Assembly (NCBI RefSeq): GCF_000717915.1
Contig: NZ_JOCX01000002.1
Coordinates: forward strand, 1 to 64,000
Source of the DNA: Streptomyces sp. NRRL S-244
GTDB taxonomy: Bacteria; Actinomycetota; Actinomycetes; Streptomycetales; Streptomycetaceae
Direction of reading: 5' to 3'
DNA length: 64,000 nt
The notes under the pieces are model-generated. The model was not told where the DNA came from. It searched no databases and saw only the letters and a list, made by a program, of their open reading frames with translations. The position numbers were made by a program, and so were the translations under genes. Numbering within the stretch: position 1 is the first letter of the stretch; the number at the start of each line of letters is the position of its first letter. This document shows, piece by piece, positions 52,991 through 61,620 of the stretch.

Positions 52991-54151
52991 TCAGAACTTG
53001 TTGCGCGGGGTGATGCCCAGGGACATGCCGGCCAGGCCGCGGGCGCGGCCGCCCAGCTTGCCCGCGATGGAGCGGAGCGCCGCACCGGCCGGGGAGTCCG
53101 GGTCCGACAGGACGACCGGCTTGCCCTCGTCGCCGCCCTCGCGCAGCCGTACGTCGATCGGGATCGAGCCGAGCACCGGCACCGTCGCGCCGACCGTCTT
53201 CGTCAGGCCGTCGGCCACCTTCTGGCCACCGCCCGAGCCGAACACGTCGACCATCTCGTCGCAGTGCGGGCACGGCAGCCCGGACATGTTCTCGACGACG
53301 CCGACGATCTTCTGGTGCGTCTGCACCGCGATCGAGCCGGCCCGCTCCGCGACCTCGGCCGCCGCCTGCTGCGGGGTGGTCACGACCAGGATCTCCGCGT
53401 TCGGCACCAGCTGCGCCACCGAGATCGCGATGTCGCCCGTACCCGGCGGCAGGTCCAGCAGCAGCACGTCCAGGTCGCCCCAGAACACGTCCGCCAGGAA
53501 CTGCTGGAGCGCCCGGTGGAGCATCGGGCCACGCCACACCACCGGCGCGTTGCCCGGCGTGAACATGCCGATGGAGATGACCTTCACGCCGTTCGCCGAC
53601 GGCGGCATGATCATGTTCTCGACCTGGGTCGGGCGGCCCTCCACGCCCAGCATGCGCGGCACGCTGTGGCCGTAGATGTCCGCGTCGACGACGCCGACCT
53701 TCAGGCCGTCCGCGGCCATCGCCGCGGCCAGGTTCACCGTCACCGACGACTTGCCGACGCCGCCCTTGCCGGACGCCACCGCGTAGACGCGGGTCAGCGA
53801 GCCCGGCTTGGCGAACGGGACCTCGCGCTCGGCGGTGCCGCCGCGCAGCGTCGCCGCCAGCTCCTTGCGCTGCTCGTCGCTCATCACGTCCAGCGTGACC
53901 GCGACCGAGGTGACGCCCGCGACCCGCTCGACGGCCTCGGTGACGTTCTTGGTGATCGTCTCGCGCATGGGGCAGCCCGACACCGTGAGGTAGACCGTGA
54001 CCGCGACCTCGCCGCCGTCACCGATCTCCACCGATTTGACCATGCCGAGTTCGGTGATCGGCCGGTGGATCTCGGGGTCGTTCACCGTCGCCAGCGCGTC
54101 GAGGATCGCGTCCTGCTCAGGCACGGCGGCGGAGCTTGTGTCGGTAGCCAT
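52991..54151 (-). CDS. mrp: Mrp/NBP35-family iron-sulfur carrier ATPase
   Basis: 386 residues. An N-terminal DUF59 (MIP18/FeS-assembly) domain (residues ~12-85, with C60 in VSGCPMRETI) precedes the deviant Walker A GKGGVGKSS at 128-136 of the SIMIBI ATPases. CPHC (in NMSGLPCPHCDEM) supplies the cysteines that bind and transfer the Fe-S cluster between dimer subunits. The length is typical of actinobacterial Mrp. ATG 54151. Convergent with the unknown protein gene. Confidence 0.94.
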   Translation of the reverse strand: MATDTSSAAVPEQDAILDALATVNDPEIHRPITELGMVKSVEIGDGGEVAVTVYLTVSGCPMRETITKNVTEAVERVAGVTSVAVTLDVMSDEQRKELAATLRGGTAEREVPFAKPGSLTRVYAVASGKGGVGKSSVTVNLAAAMAADGLKVGVVDADIYGHSVPRMLGVEGRPTQVENMIMPPSANGVKVISIGMFTPGNAPVVWRGPMLHRALQQFLADVFWGDLDVLLLDLPPGTGDIAISVAQLVPNAEILVVTTPQQAAAEVAERAGSIAVQTHQKIVGVVENMSGLPCPHCDEMVDVFGSGGGQKVADGLTKTVGATVPVLGSIPIDVRLREGGDEGKPVVLSDPDSPAGAALRSIAGKLGGRARGLAGMSLGITPRNKF

Positions 54152-54193
54152 GTCCCGATGGTACGGCTCGGTAGCCCGCCTCAGGAAAGGCCG

Positions 54194-54889
54194 CTAGCGG
54201 TCGCCTTCGTCACTCTCCGCCGGGAATAGCCGCCGCTCGTCCATCTCCTTGATCAGGTCCTGGAACTCCGACCGGATCCAGTCGCGGGTCGCGACCTCGC
54301 CCAGGCCCATCCGCAGCGCCGCGATCTCCCGGGTCAGGTACTCGGTGTCGGCGATGGAGCGCTCGTTCTGCTTGCGGTCCTGCTCCAGGTTGACCCGGTC
54401 GCGGTCGTCCTGCCGGTTCTGCGCGAGCAGGATCAGCGGGGCCGCGTACGAGGCCTGCAGCGACAGCATCAGCGTCAGGAAGATGAACGGGTACTCGTCG
54501 AACCGCAGGTGCGTGGGCGCGAAGATGTTCCACAGCACCCAGACGATGATGACCAGCGTCATGTAGACGATGAACCGGCCCGTGCCGAGGAAGCGCGCCA
54601 CCCGCTCCGACAGCCGCCCGAACGCCTCCGGGTCGTAGACCGGAAGCACCCGCCGCCGGTCCGACCGGGGCTGGTCCAGGCGCACCCGCGGCGAGCGGCT
54701 CAGCGCGGTCGACCCGGTCGAGGAAGCGGCCGCCTTGGACCGCATCCGCTCGGCGGACTCCTCCTCCCGGCCCGTCAGCCCCTGCTCGCGCGCGTACTCA
54801 CGGGCGTGCTCGCGCGCCAGCTCGCGCCGCACGCGGATCTGCTCACGGCGCCGTTCGCGGGCCGGCTCCCCCCGTCGTTCACTGCCCAC
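54194..54889 (-). CDS. DUF1003 membrane protein
   Basis: 231 residues. An Arg/Glu-rich N-terminal coiled coil (RREQIRVRRELAREHAREY) is followed by two helices (FIVYMTLVIIVWVLWNIF and FIFLTLMLSLQASYAAPLILLAQNRQ), the DUF1003 core, and a polar C-terminus with DRDRVNLEQD. GTG 54889 follows AGGAGGTCTCCA and overlaps the upstream CBS protein by 11 nt. Coupling to the MgtE-N/CBS protein suggests a joint role in metal or membrane control, but this is not known. Confidence 0.9.
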   Translation of the reverse strand: MGSERRGEPARERRREQIRVRRELAREHAREYAREQGLTGREEESAERMRSKAAASSTGSTALSRSPRVRLDQPRSDRRRVLPVYDPEAFGRLSERVARFLGTGRFIVYMTLVIIVWVLWNIFAPTHLRFDEYPFIFLTLMLSLQASYAAPLILLAQNRQDDRDRVNLEQDRKQNERSIADTEYLTREIAALRMGLGEVATRDWIRSEFQDLIKEMDERRLFPAESDEGDR

Positions 54890-56150
54890 TGGAGACCTCC
54901 TCGGCGTGGAAGTCCGTCTCCCGCCAGTCGTCCGGCAGCAGGTGGTCCAGTACGTCGTCCACGGTCACCGCGCCCAGCAGCGAGCCGCTCTCGTCGACCA
55001 CCGGTACCGCGACCATGTTGTAGGCGGCGAGGTAACTCGTCACCTGGGGCAGCGAGGCGTCCGGACGCAGCGGCGGCAGGTCCGTGTCCACGATCGAGCT
55101 CACCAGCGTGAACGGGGGGTCCCGCAGCAGCCGCTGGAAGTGCACTGTGCCCAGGTACTTGCCCGTGGGCGTCTCGTCCGGCGGCCGGCACACGTACACC
55201 TGCGCGGCCAGCGCCGGCGACAGGTCCGACTGCCGTACGCGGGCCAGCGCGTCCGCGACCGTCGCGTCGGGCCGCAGCACGATCGGCTCGGTCGTCATCA
55301 GACCGCCCGCGGTGTTCTCCTCGTACGACAGCAGGCGCCGTACGTCGGCCGCGTCGTCCGGCTGCATCAGCGTCAGCAGCCGCTCCTTGTCGTCCTCCGG
55401 GAGCTCCGAGAGCAGGTCGGCCGCGTCGTCCGGGTCCATCGCCTCCAGGACGTCGGCGGCGCGCTCCTCCTTCAGCTTGCCGAGGATCTCCACCTGCTCG
55501 TCCTCGGGCAGCTCCTCCATGACGTCCGCGAGCCGGTCGTCGTCGAGGGCGTTGGCCACCTCGGCGCGGCGCTTCGGCGACAGGTGGTGCAGGACGTTCG
55601 CCACGTCGGCCGGGCGCATCTGCTCGAAAGTGGCCACCAGGTTCTCGGCGCCCTGGCCCTCCTCCTCCAGCGAGAAGCCGGTCACCGCCGACCACTCCAC
55701 GGTCAGGGTCTCGCCGCGCCGGCGCAGCGCGCCGCCCTTGCCCTTGCGCACGAAGATCTTGTCGATCTCCCAGTCCCGGCGGGCCGGCAGCTGCTGGATG
55801 GCCACGTCGAGGACGGTGACCTCCTCGCCGGTGGCCCCCAGCGTCACCCGGCGGTCCAGCAGTTCGCCGAGGACCAGGCGCTCGGTGGGCCGCTGCTCGA
55901 AGCGCCGCATGTTGACGACGCCGGTGGTGATGACCTGGCCGGACTCCACGCCCGTCACCCGGGTCATCGGGAGGAAGATCCGGCGCCGGCTGACCACCTC
56001 GACCACCAGGCCCAGCAGCCGCGGCGGACGCCCGCCGACGCGCAGCATCGCGACGAGGTCGCGGACGCGGCCGACCTGGTCGCCGTTGGGGTCGAAGACG
56101 GGCACACCCGACAGATGCGAGACGAAGATCCGCGGGGCGCCACCAGCCAT
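54879..56150 (-). CDS. MgtE-N/CBS-domain protein without channel domain
   Basis: 423 residues. A PRC-barrel-like start (GVPVFDPNGDQVGRVRDLVAML) precedes an MgtE N-terminal superhelix (LHHLSPKRRAEVANALDDDRLADVMEELPEDEQVEILG...) and two CBS domains (GGLMTTEPIVLRPDATVADALARV; SLLGAVTVDDVLDHLLPDDW). The five-helix MgtE pore that should follow is missing and the protein ends EVSSGQ. So it resembles an MgtE cytosolic sensor module alone, as in Rv1232c. GGAGG precedes ATG 56150. Its stop overlaps DUF1003. It probably senses Mg2+ or nucleotides and acts on other proteins. Confidence 0.9.
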   Translation of the reverse strand: MAGGAPRIFVSHLSGVPVFDPNGDQVGRVRDLVAMLRVGGRPPRLLGLVVEVVSRRRIFLPMTRVTGVESGQVITTGVVNMRRFEQRPTERLVLGELLDRRVTLGATGEEVTVLDVAIQQLPARRDWEIDKIFVRKGKGGALRRRGETLTVEWSAVTGFSLEEEGQGAENLVATFEQMRPADVANVLHHLSPKRRAEVANALDDDRLADVMEELPEDEQVEILGKLKEERAADVLEAMDPDDAADLLSELPEDDKERLLTLMQPDDAADVRRLLSYEENTAGGLMTTEPIVLRPDATVADALARVRQSDLSPALAAQVYVCRPPDETPTGKYLGTVHFQRLLRDPPFTLVSSIVDTDLPPLRPDASLPQVTSYLAAYNMVAVPVVDESGSLLGAVTVDDVLDHLLPDDWRETDFHAEEVSSGQ

Positions 56151-56331
56151 GCGAGCGCCTCCTAGAGCGTCGATCCTCAGTCCTGCCGCCCCTCAGGCTA
56201 GCCCGTGCCCAGGGAGAGCGTCCTGGTGGGGCGGTCCGCCCGTGGGTAGGGCCGACCACCCGCCCGGTGCGGTGGCTACGGGCGGGTACGCTGCCTGCTG
56301 CTCCAAGACGCACGACGAGAGGCACCTGCCC

Positions 56332-57129
56332 GTGACCGCCTACCTCCCCGCCGTTCGGCTGCGCCGGGCGGCCTTCGCCGGTGTCCTGTTCGCGGGCCTG
56401 GCCGTCGCCGGCACGGGCTGCGGCGCGGACCCGGACGAGGGCACCAACGGGGTCGGCAAGCTCTCCGCCGGCCAGATCGAGGACAAGGCGAAGGCCGCGG
56501 CCGGCGCCGCCGCCTCGGTCCACCTGTCCGGCACGCTCGTCAGCGGCGGCAAGTCCTTCACGCTCGACATGCGGCTGGGGAAGGACGGCGGCTCCGGCGA
56601 GGTGAAATCGCAGGAGGACACCTTCCAGGTGCTGCGCGTGGGCGAGCAGCTCTACCTGAAGGCGAGCGCCGCCTTCTGGGGGAAGTCCGACTCGGCCGGC
56701 AAGCTCGGCGACAAGTACGTGAAGGTGCCCCAGGGCGACCCCACGTACAAGCAGTTCCGCGGGTTCACCGACATGCACGTGCTGCTCGACGGGCTGCTCG
56801 GACTCGACGGCAAGCTCGCCAAGGAGGAGGACTACACCAAGGTCGGGCACACCCGCGCGGTCCTGCTCACGGCCGACAAGGGCAAGGGCGGCAAGCTGTC
56901 GGTCTCCCTGGAGGGGACCCCGTACCCGCTGCGCCTGGAGCGGGCCGGCGGGGCCGGGCAGGTCGACCTCGCGGAGTGGGGCAAGACGTTCCCGCTGGAG
57001 GCGCCCGGGCAGGACCAGACCGTCGACTACGGCACCCAGATGCCGACGACGAAGGAGCAGGGCGGTGGCTCCGCCCCGTCGCCGAGCCCGGGCAAGAGCT
57101 CCGGACAGGGCTCGAACCCGACCAAGTAG
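56332..57129 (+). CDS. LppX/LolA-like lipoprotein
   Basis: 265 residues. The lipobox AGTGC gives C30. The mature domain (AAASVHLSGTLVSGGKSFTLDMRLGKDGGSG ... KLSVSLEGTPYPLRLERAG) has the repeated beta strands of LppX/LprG-type lipid-binding lipoproteins. The C-terminus is Ser/Pro/Lys-rich. GAGAGGCACC precedes GTG 56332. Lipid binding is inferred by fold resemblance only. Convergent with the next gene, 35 nt away. Confidence 0.8.
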   Translation: MTAYLPAVRLRRAAFAGVLFAGLAVAGTGCGADPDEGTNGVGKLSAGQIEDKAKAAAGAAASVHLSGTLVSGGKSFTLDMRLGKDGGSGEVKSQEDTFQVLRVGEQLYLKASAAFWGKSDSAGKLGDKYVKVPQGDPTYKQFRGFTDMHVLLDGLLGLDGKLAKEEDYTKVGHTRAVLLTADKGKGGKLSVSLEGTPYPLRLERAGGAGQVDLAEWGKTFPLEAPGQDQTVDYGTQMPTTKEQGGGSAPSPSPGKSSGQGSNPTK

Positions 57130-57164
57130 CGGTACGGGGGGACCGGCGGGCGCGGGGACCGGCC

Positions 57165-57677
57165 CTAGCGGGCCGCCTTCTTCCGCTTGAGCAGCAGCTT
57201 CGGCAGCCCGGCCGGAACGGGCCGGCGGGTGACCGCCGGCGAGCCCAGCGGGGTCGCCGCCAGCGATCCGCCGGGCAGGTCCGTGCTCGCCGCCACCGGC
57301 TCCAGCCGCAGCAGCCGGCACTCGCGCGCCCACCGCTCCGTCATCTGCTCCGAGTCGGGCGCGTTCAGCCGCTTCCCCTTCAGCTCGGCGACGGCGGCCT
57401 GCCACTCCTCGCTGCGGGGCGGGAGCTCCCGTACGGCCGCCGTCCAGGCGACCAGCCGGCCGCCCTTGTCCTTGCTGCGCACGGTCACCTCGGCGGCGGC
57501 GCCGTCCGCGAGCCCCGGGAACGGCTGCTCCCCGGGCCCGTCGCCCAGCACGTGGGCCGCGCCGTCGACCCAGGCGTGCCACAGGGCCCGGTCGGCCCCG
57601 GAGCCGCGGACCCAGATCAGGCCGGACTTCTTGGTGGCCTCCTCGACGAGGGCCAGGTCGAGCGCGCTGAGAGTCAT
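57165..57677 (-). CDS. Hypothetical protein
   Basis: 170 residues from ATG 57677 (TTG 57683 in frame). Segments LALVEEATKKSGLIWVRG and HAWVDGAAHVLG suggest a compact alpha/beta fold, and a basic tail PKLLLKRKKAAR ends it. A pyridoxamine-oxidase-like fold is possible from the beta pattern but there is no firm motif. No ribosome site, so possibly leaderless. It lies 45 nt before the corA stop in the same orientation as corA. Confidence 0.75.
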   Translation of the reverse strand: MTLSALDLALVEEATKKSGLIWVRGSGADRALWHAWVDGAAHVLGDGPGEQPFPGLADGAAAEVTVRSKDKGGRLVAWTAAVRELPPRSEEWQAAVAELKGKRLNAPDSEQMTERWARECRLLRLEPVAASTDLPGGSLAATPLGSPAVTRRPVPAGLPKLLLKRKKAAR

Positions 57678-57722
57678 GCGCAACAGAGTAGGGGGTGGCC
57701 CGGACCCGACTTCGGGGCAGGC

Positions 57723-58838
57723 CTAGAGCCAGCCGTGGCGGCGCAGCGCGCGGTGGATGGTGAAGCAGATGCCGACGATGGTGGCCATCACCATCGGGTA
57801 GCCGTACTTCCACTGGAGCTCGGGCATGTGCTCGAAGTTCATCCCGTAGACCCCGCAGATCATCGTCGGCACGGCGATGATCGCCGCCCACGAGGTGATC
57901 TTGCGCATGTCCTCGTTCTGCGCGACGGTCGCCTGCGCGAGGTTGGCCTGGAGGATCGAGTTCAGCAGCTCGTCGAAGCCGATGACCTGCTCGTGCACGC
58001 GCGCCAGGTGGTCGGCGACGTCACGGAAGTACTTCTGGATGTCCGGGTCCACCAGCCGCATCGGACGCTCGCTCAGCAGCTCCATCGGCCGCAGCAGCGG
58101 GGAGACGGCCCGCTTGAACTCCAGTACCTCGCGCTTGAGCTGGTAGATGCGGCCCGCGTCGCCGCCGCGCGCACCGCCCTTGGCGGGCGCCGCGAACACG
58201 GCGTTCTCCACCTCGTCGATGTCGTCCTGTACGGCAGCCGCGACCGCGATGTACCCGTCGACGACGTGGTCGGCGATGGAGTGCAGGACGGCCGAGGGGC
58301 CCTTGGCGAGCAGCTCGGGGTCGTCCTGGAGGCGGTGGCGCAGGGACCGCAGGGAGCCCTGGCCGCCGTGCCGGACCGTGATGACGAAGTCGGGGCCGGT
58401 GAAGCACATCACCTCGCCGGTCTCCACCACCTCGCTGGTGGCGGTCAGTTCGGCGTGCTCCACGTAGTGGATCGTCTTGAAGACGGTGAAGAGCGTGTCG
58501 TCGTAGCGCTCCAGCTTCGGCCGCTGGTGCGCGTGCACCGCGTCCTCCACGGCGAGCGGGTGCAGCCCGAAGGTCGCGGCGATCCCCGCGAACTCGGCCT
58601 CGGTCGGCTCGTGCAGGCCGATCCAGGCGAACCCGCCGCTCTCGCGGACGCGGGCCATGGCCTCACGCGGGGTCAGACAGGCCGATCCCAGGGCGCGTCG
58701 GCCGTCGCGGTACACGGCGCAGTCGACGACCGCGCTGCTCGCGGACGGGTCGCGGGTGGTGTCGTAGCCGGGCTGGGACGGGGTGGACCTGCGCAGGGCC
58801 GGACGTACGGCGGCACGCAGGTAGGGCAGCATCGACAT
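57723..58838 (-). CDS. corA: CorA-family magnesium/cobalt transporter
   Basis: 371 residues. The long cytosolic domain (MARVRESGGFAWIGLHEPTEAEF...) is followed by two C-terminal helices. The pore motif GMN (CGVYGMNFEHMPEL) between them is intact, and the chain ends in basic RRHGWL. Pentameric Mg2+ channel at the inner membrane. GGAGCCTGCC precedes ATG 58838, preferred over a longer frame to 58901. Together with the channel-less MgtE-N protein it gives this stretch a metal-homeostasis theme. Confidence 0.95.
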   Translation of the reverse strand: MSMLPYLRAAVRPALRRSTPSQPGYDTTRDPSASSAVVDCAVYRDGRRALGSACLTPREAMARVRESGGFAWIGLHEPTEAEFAGIAATFGLHPLAVEDAVHAHQRPKLERYDDTLFTVFKTIHYVEHAELTATSEVVETGEVMCFTGPDFVITVRHGGQGSLRSLRHRLQDDPELLAKGPSAVLHSIADHVVDGYIAVAAAVQDDIDEVENAVFAAPAKGGARGGDAGRIYQLKREVLEFKRAVSPLLRPMELLSERPMRLVDPDIQKYFRDVADHLARVHEQVIGFDELLNSILQANLAQATVAQNEDMRKITSWAAIIAVPTMICGVYGMNFEHMPELQWKYGYPMVMATIVGICFTIHRALRRHGWL

Positions 58839-59237
58839 GGCAGGCTCCTTCGCACGCACGGCTGCGGACCGTACGGGTGGGAGGTCCCTTCCGGGTGGCA
58901 CGGCCGCGGCAGGCGGGCAGGCCCGGGGCGGACGGAAGGAACAGGACGGGAGGACAAAGTTCCGCCGTCGCTCTTCTACTGATCAGATGATCAAACGGGC
59001 GGGAACGTGTCCGCGGTGCCCGTACAGGAAGTGGAAGAGCGGTTGGTACTGCACGATCGACTTCGATCCATTGCAGCCCCACCTCCTCCGGCCGGTCCTC
59101 CGTGGAGGACGTCCTGTCGTCGGCTGCCCCGAAACAGCTCTTCAAGAGTGTGGCCCCGACCAGCGGTCAACATTATCAGCCGACGGATGGTCAAGACCCG
59201 CCCTTTACCCGCCTCATACGAGTTCTATGCTCGGTTC
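58839..59237. other. 399-bp divergent gap between corA and the SUFU-domain gene
   Basis: No gene is supported; the open frames in it lack codon bias. The right part (58975-59237) is A/T-richer than the surroundings and contains the promoter at 59204-59231. Possible targets for metal regulation were not identified. Confidence 0.5.
59204..59231 (+). promoter_or_regulatory. Candidate leaderless promoter
   Basis: TTTACC (59204-59209) and TATGCT (59226-59231) with 16 nt between. The ATG at 59238 begins 6 nt after the -10 and has no ribosome site, so transcription would start at or next to the initiation codon. Confidence 0.5.
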
Positions 59238-59822
59238 ATGGCACAAATTCTGGCTCTCGTCGAAGCCCGGCTGCGCAGCGCGCTCGGCGAACCCGACGCC
59301 CGCGCCGCCGTCACCTTCCTCGGCACCGACCGCATCGAAGTGCTCCGCTTCGCCGAGGGGGACCTCGTGCGGTACGCGACCCTCGGCATGTCCGCGCATC
59401 CGATGACCGACCCGACCGCCGTGGTCGCCGACCCGCTGCGCGGGCCGCGCGCCGAGCTCGTGCTGACCGTACGGGCGGGACTCGCGCCCACCGACAAGCT
59501 GCTGCGGCCGCTCGCGGTGCTGGGGGCCGCGCCGCAGGTGGAGGGACTGGTCGTGGCCCCCGGCGCCTCGCTCGACGTGGGCGCGCCGCTGTGGGACGGG
59601 GCGCCGTTCACCTCCGTACTCGTCGCGGAGCCCGGCGGACTGGTGGAGGACCTGGAACTCGACGAGCCCATGGACCCGGTGCACTTCCTCCCGCTCCTGC
59701 CGATGACGGCGAACGAGGCCGCCTGGAAGCGGGTGCACGGCGCGGCGGCCCTCCAGGAACGCTGGCTGTCGCACGGCACGGATCTGCGGGATCCTCTTCG
59801 TACCGCTGTGCCGCTGGACTGA
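59238..59822 (+). CDS. Suppressor-of-fused (SUFU) domain protein
   Basis: 194 residues starting MAQILALVEARLRSALGE. The middle part (DRIEVLRFAEGDLVRYATLGMSAHPM, VLTVRAGLAPTDKLLRPLAVLGAAPQVEGLVVAPG, DPVHFLPLLPMTANEAAWKRVHG) follows the SUFU fold. Bacterial SUFU proteins are often immunity or partner proteins of unknown client. A longer frame to 59007 has no conserved content. Likely translated from a leaderless message. Its client is unknown, and no toxin gene is adjacent. Confidence 0.85.
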   Translation: MAQILALVEARLRSALGEPDARAAVTFLGTDRIEVLRFAEGDLVRYATLGMSAHPMTDPTAVVADPLRGPRAELVLTVRAGLAPTDKLLRPLAVLGAAPQVEGLVVAPGASLDVGAPLWDGAPFTSVLVAEPGGLVEDLELDEPMDPVHFLPLLPMTANEAAWKRVHGAAALQERWLSHGTDLRDPLRTAVPLD

Positions 59823-59897
59823 GACATCCGGACCGGGGCATCCGGACGGGTGATCGTGTCTTGACGGGGCGCCGGGCGGGGAGGAGCGTGGCTTCTT

Positions 59898-60539
59898 ATG
59901 AGGGGCGAACCAACTTGCCCGAAGTGCGGTGGCCGGGTCAGGGCGCCCGGGCTCTTCTCCGATTCGTGGCAGTGCGCGGTGCATGGCACGGTGCACCCCT
60001 TGCAGCCCGTCATCCCGCCCAGCGTCGAAGGGCTGGGCGTGGTGGTGAACCGGGCGAAGGTGCCGGTGTGGATGCCGTGGCCGCTGCCGGTGGGGTGGCT
60101 GTTCACCGGAGTGGCGGCGGCCGGTGACGACCGCAGCGGGGGCCGGGCGACGGCGGTGGCCTGCTCGGGTCCCGGTCCGCTCGGCGGGATCGGCGAGCTG
60201 CTCCTGGTCGCGGAGGAGTTGGGGGTCGGCCTCGGCGCGCGGTACGCGGGCATCGACGGACCCGACCCCGGCACGTACATGGACGTCTCGACGCCGCCGC
60301 ACGTGAAGGTCGTCGCGGCGGGCCGCCCGACACCGCTGTGGCACGTGAAGGGAGCCCCCGACGACCGGGCCGTGTTCGCCGGCGAGGCGCGCGGGCTGTG
60401 GCTGTGGGCCGTCGTCTGGCCGGAGCAGTCGGGCCTGCTGATGTACGACGAACTGGTGCTGACGGACCTGCGGGACGCGGGCTCCGAGGTCGAACTCCTG
60501 CCGTGCGGCGCGCTGAGCCCGCGCGTCCTCGGTCCGTAG
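59898..60539 (+). CDS. Zinc-ribbon protein of unknown function (DUF6758-like)
   Basis: 213 residues. The N-terminal CPKCGG and later CAVHG are a likely zinc ribbon (C8, C11, C27, H30 approximately). The rest (VPVWMPWPLPVGWLFTGVAAAGDDRSGG..., AVVWPEQSGLLMYDELVLTDLRD) is a conserved alpha/beta protein with many Trp and Gly residues. A GGGAGGAGCG site lies rather far (about 12 nt) before ATG 59898. It resembles the Streptomyces family labelled DUF6758, from memory. Function unknown. Confidence 0.8.
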   Translation: MRGEPTCPKCGGRVRAPGLFSDSWQCAVHGTVHPLQPVIPPSVEGLGVVVNRAKVPVWMPWPLPVGWLFTGVAAAGDDRSGGRATAVACSGPGPLGGIGELLLVAEELGVGLGARYAGIDGPDPGTYMDVSTPPHVKVVAAGRPTPLWHVKGAPDDRAVFAGEARGLWLWAVVWPEQSGLLMYDELVLTDLRDAGSEVELLPCGALSPRVLGP

Positions 60540-60672
60540 CCGGATCCCCCCGACCCCCTCGCCCCGCGGGCCCGTGGCGGGGCCGGGCGGCGGGTGGCGT
60601 GGCGCCCGGACGGCGGGCGGGCGTTATCCTGGGGTGTCCCCCCGTACCCGCGAGACCCCTGGAGCACCGGCC

Positions 60673-61539
60673 GTGCGCATCGATCTGCACGCCCACTCCA
60701 CGGCCTCCGACGGGACCGACACCCCGGCAGAGCTGGTCCGTAACGCGGCCGCCGCCGGGCTGGACGTGGTCGCGCTGACCGACCACGACACCGTCGGGGG
60801 ATACGCCGAAGCCCTCGCCGCACTGCCGCAGGGGCTCACCCTCGTCACCGGCATGGAGCTCTCCTGCCGGCTCGACGGCATCGGGATGCACCTGCTCGCA
60901 TACCTCTTCGACCCCGAGGAGCCCGAGCTCGCCCGTGAGCGGGAGCTCGTCCGCGACGACCGCACCCCGCGCGCCCACGCCATGATCGCCAAGCTCCGGG
61001 AGCTCGGCGTCGACGTCACCTGGGAGCAGGTGGCCCGGATCGCCGGCGAAGGCTCCGTCGGGCGGCCGCACATCGCCACCGCGCTCGTCGAGCTCGGCGT
61101 CGTCCCCACCGTGTCCGACGCGTTCACGAAGGACTGGATCGCCGACGGCGGCCGCGCGCACGCCGAGAAGCACGAGCTCGACCCCTTCGACGCCATCCGC
61201 CTGGTCAAGGCGGCCGGAGGGGTCACCGTCTTCGCCCACCCCGCCGCCGTCAAGCGCGGCCGGTGCGTCCCCGAGTCCGCGATAGCCGAGCTCGCGTCCG
61301 CCGGCCTGGACGGCATCGAGGTGGACCACATGGACCACGACACCGACACGCGCGGGCGGCTGCGCGCCCTGGCCGGCGAGCTCGGACTCCTCACGACCGG
61401 GTCCAGCGACTACCACGGCAGCCGCAAGACGTGCCGCCTCGGGGAGTACACGACCGACCCCGAGATCTACGGCGAGATCACGCGCCGCGCGACGGGGGCC
61501 TTCCCCGTTCCGGGCGCCGGCGGAGCGACCGGCGCGTAA
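60673..61539 (+). CDS. PHP-domain phosphoesterase
   Basis: 288 residues. LHAHSTASDGTDTP (metal histidines), LTDHDTVGGYAEA, GMELSC, FAHPAAV, VDHMDHD and SSDYHG are the metal-binding motifs of the PHP family, matching YciV/RNase AM-like 3',5'-nucleoside bisphosphate or nucleotide phosphatases. GGAG lies 9 nt before GTG 60673, and a TATCCT near 60625 could be a -10. Likely trinuclear metal enzyme. Substrate not shown by sequence. Confidence 0.92.
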   Translation: MRIDLHAHSTASDGTDTPAELVRNAAAAGLDVVALTDHDTVGGYAEALAALPQGLTLVTGMELSCRLDGIGMHLLAYLFDPEEPELARERELVRDDRTPRAHAMIAKLRELGVDVTWEQVARIAGEGSVGRPHIATALVELGVVPTVSDAFTKDWIADGGRAHAEKHELDPFDAIRLVKAAGGVTVFAHPAAVKRGRCVPESAIAELASAGLDGIEVDHMDHDTDTRGRLRALAGELGLLTTGSSDYHGSRKTCRLGEYTTDPEIYGEITRRATGAFPVPGAGGATGA

Positions 61540-61620
61540 CGCGCCAACCGGCGCGCGAGCGCGCCTGCACGCCCCTTCTTCCTTTCTTCGAAACACCCCT
61601 CTCTCCTGCAAGGCATCACT

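Noticed and set aside
59007..59237. 77-residue extension of the SUFU protein
   Set aside because: Arg/Ser/Pro-rich, no codon bias, and crosses the promoter; the family start is MAQILALVEARLRSALGE.
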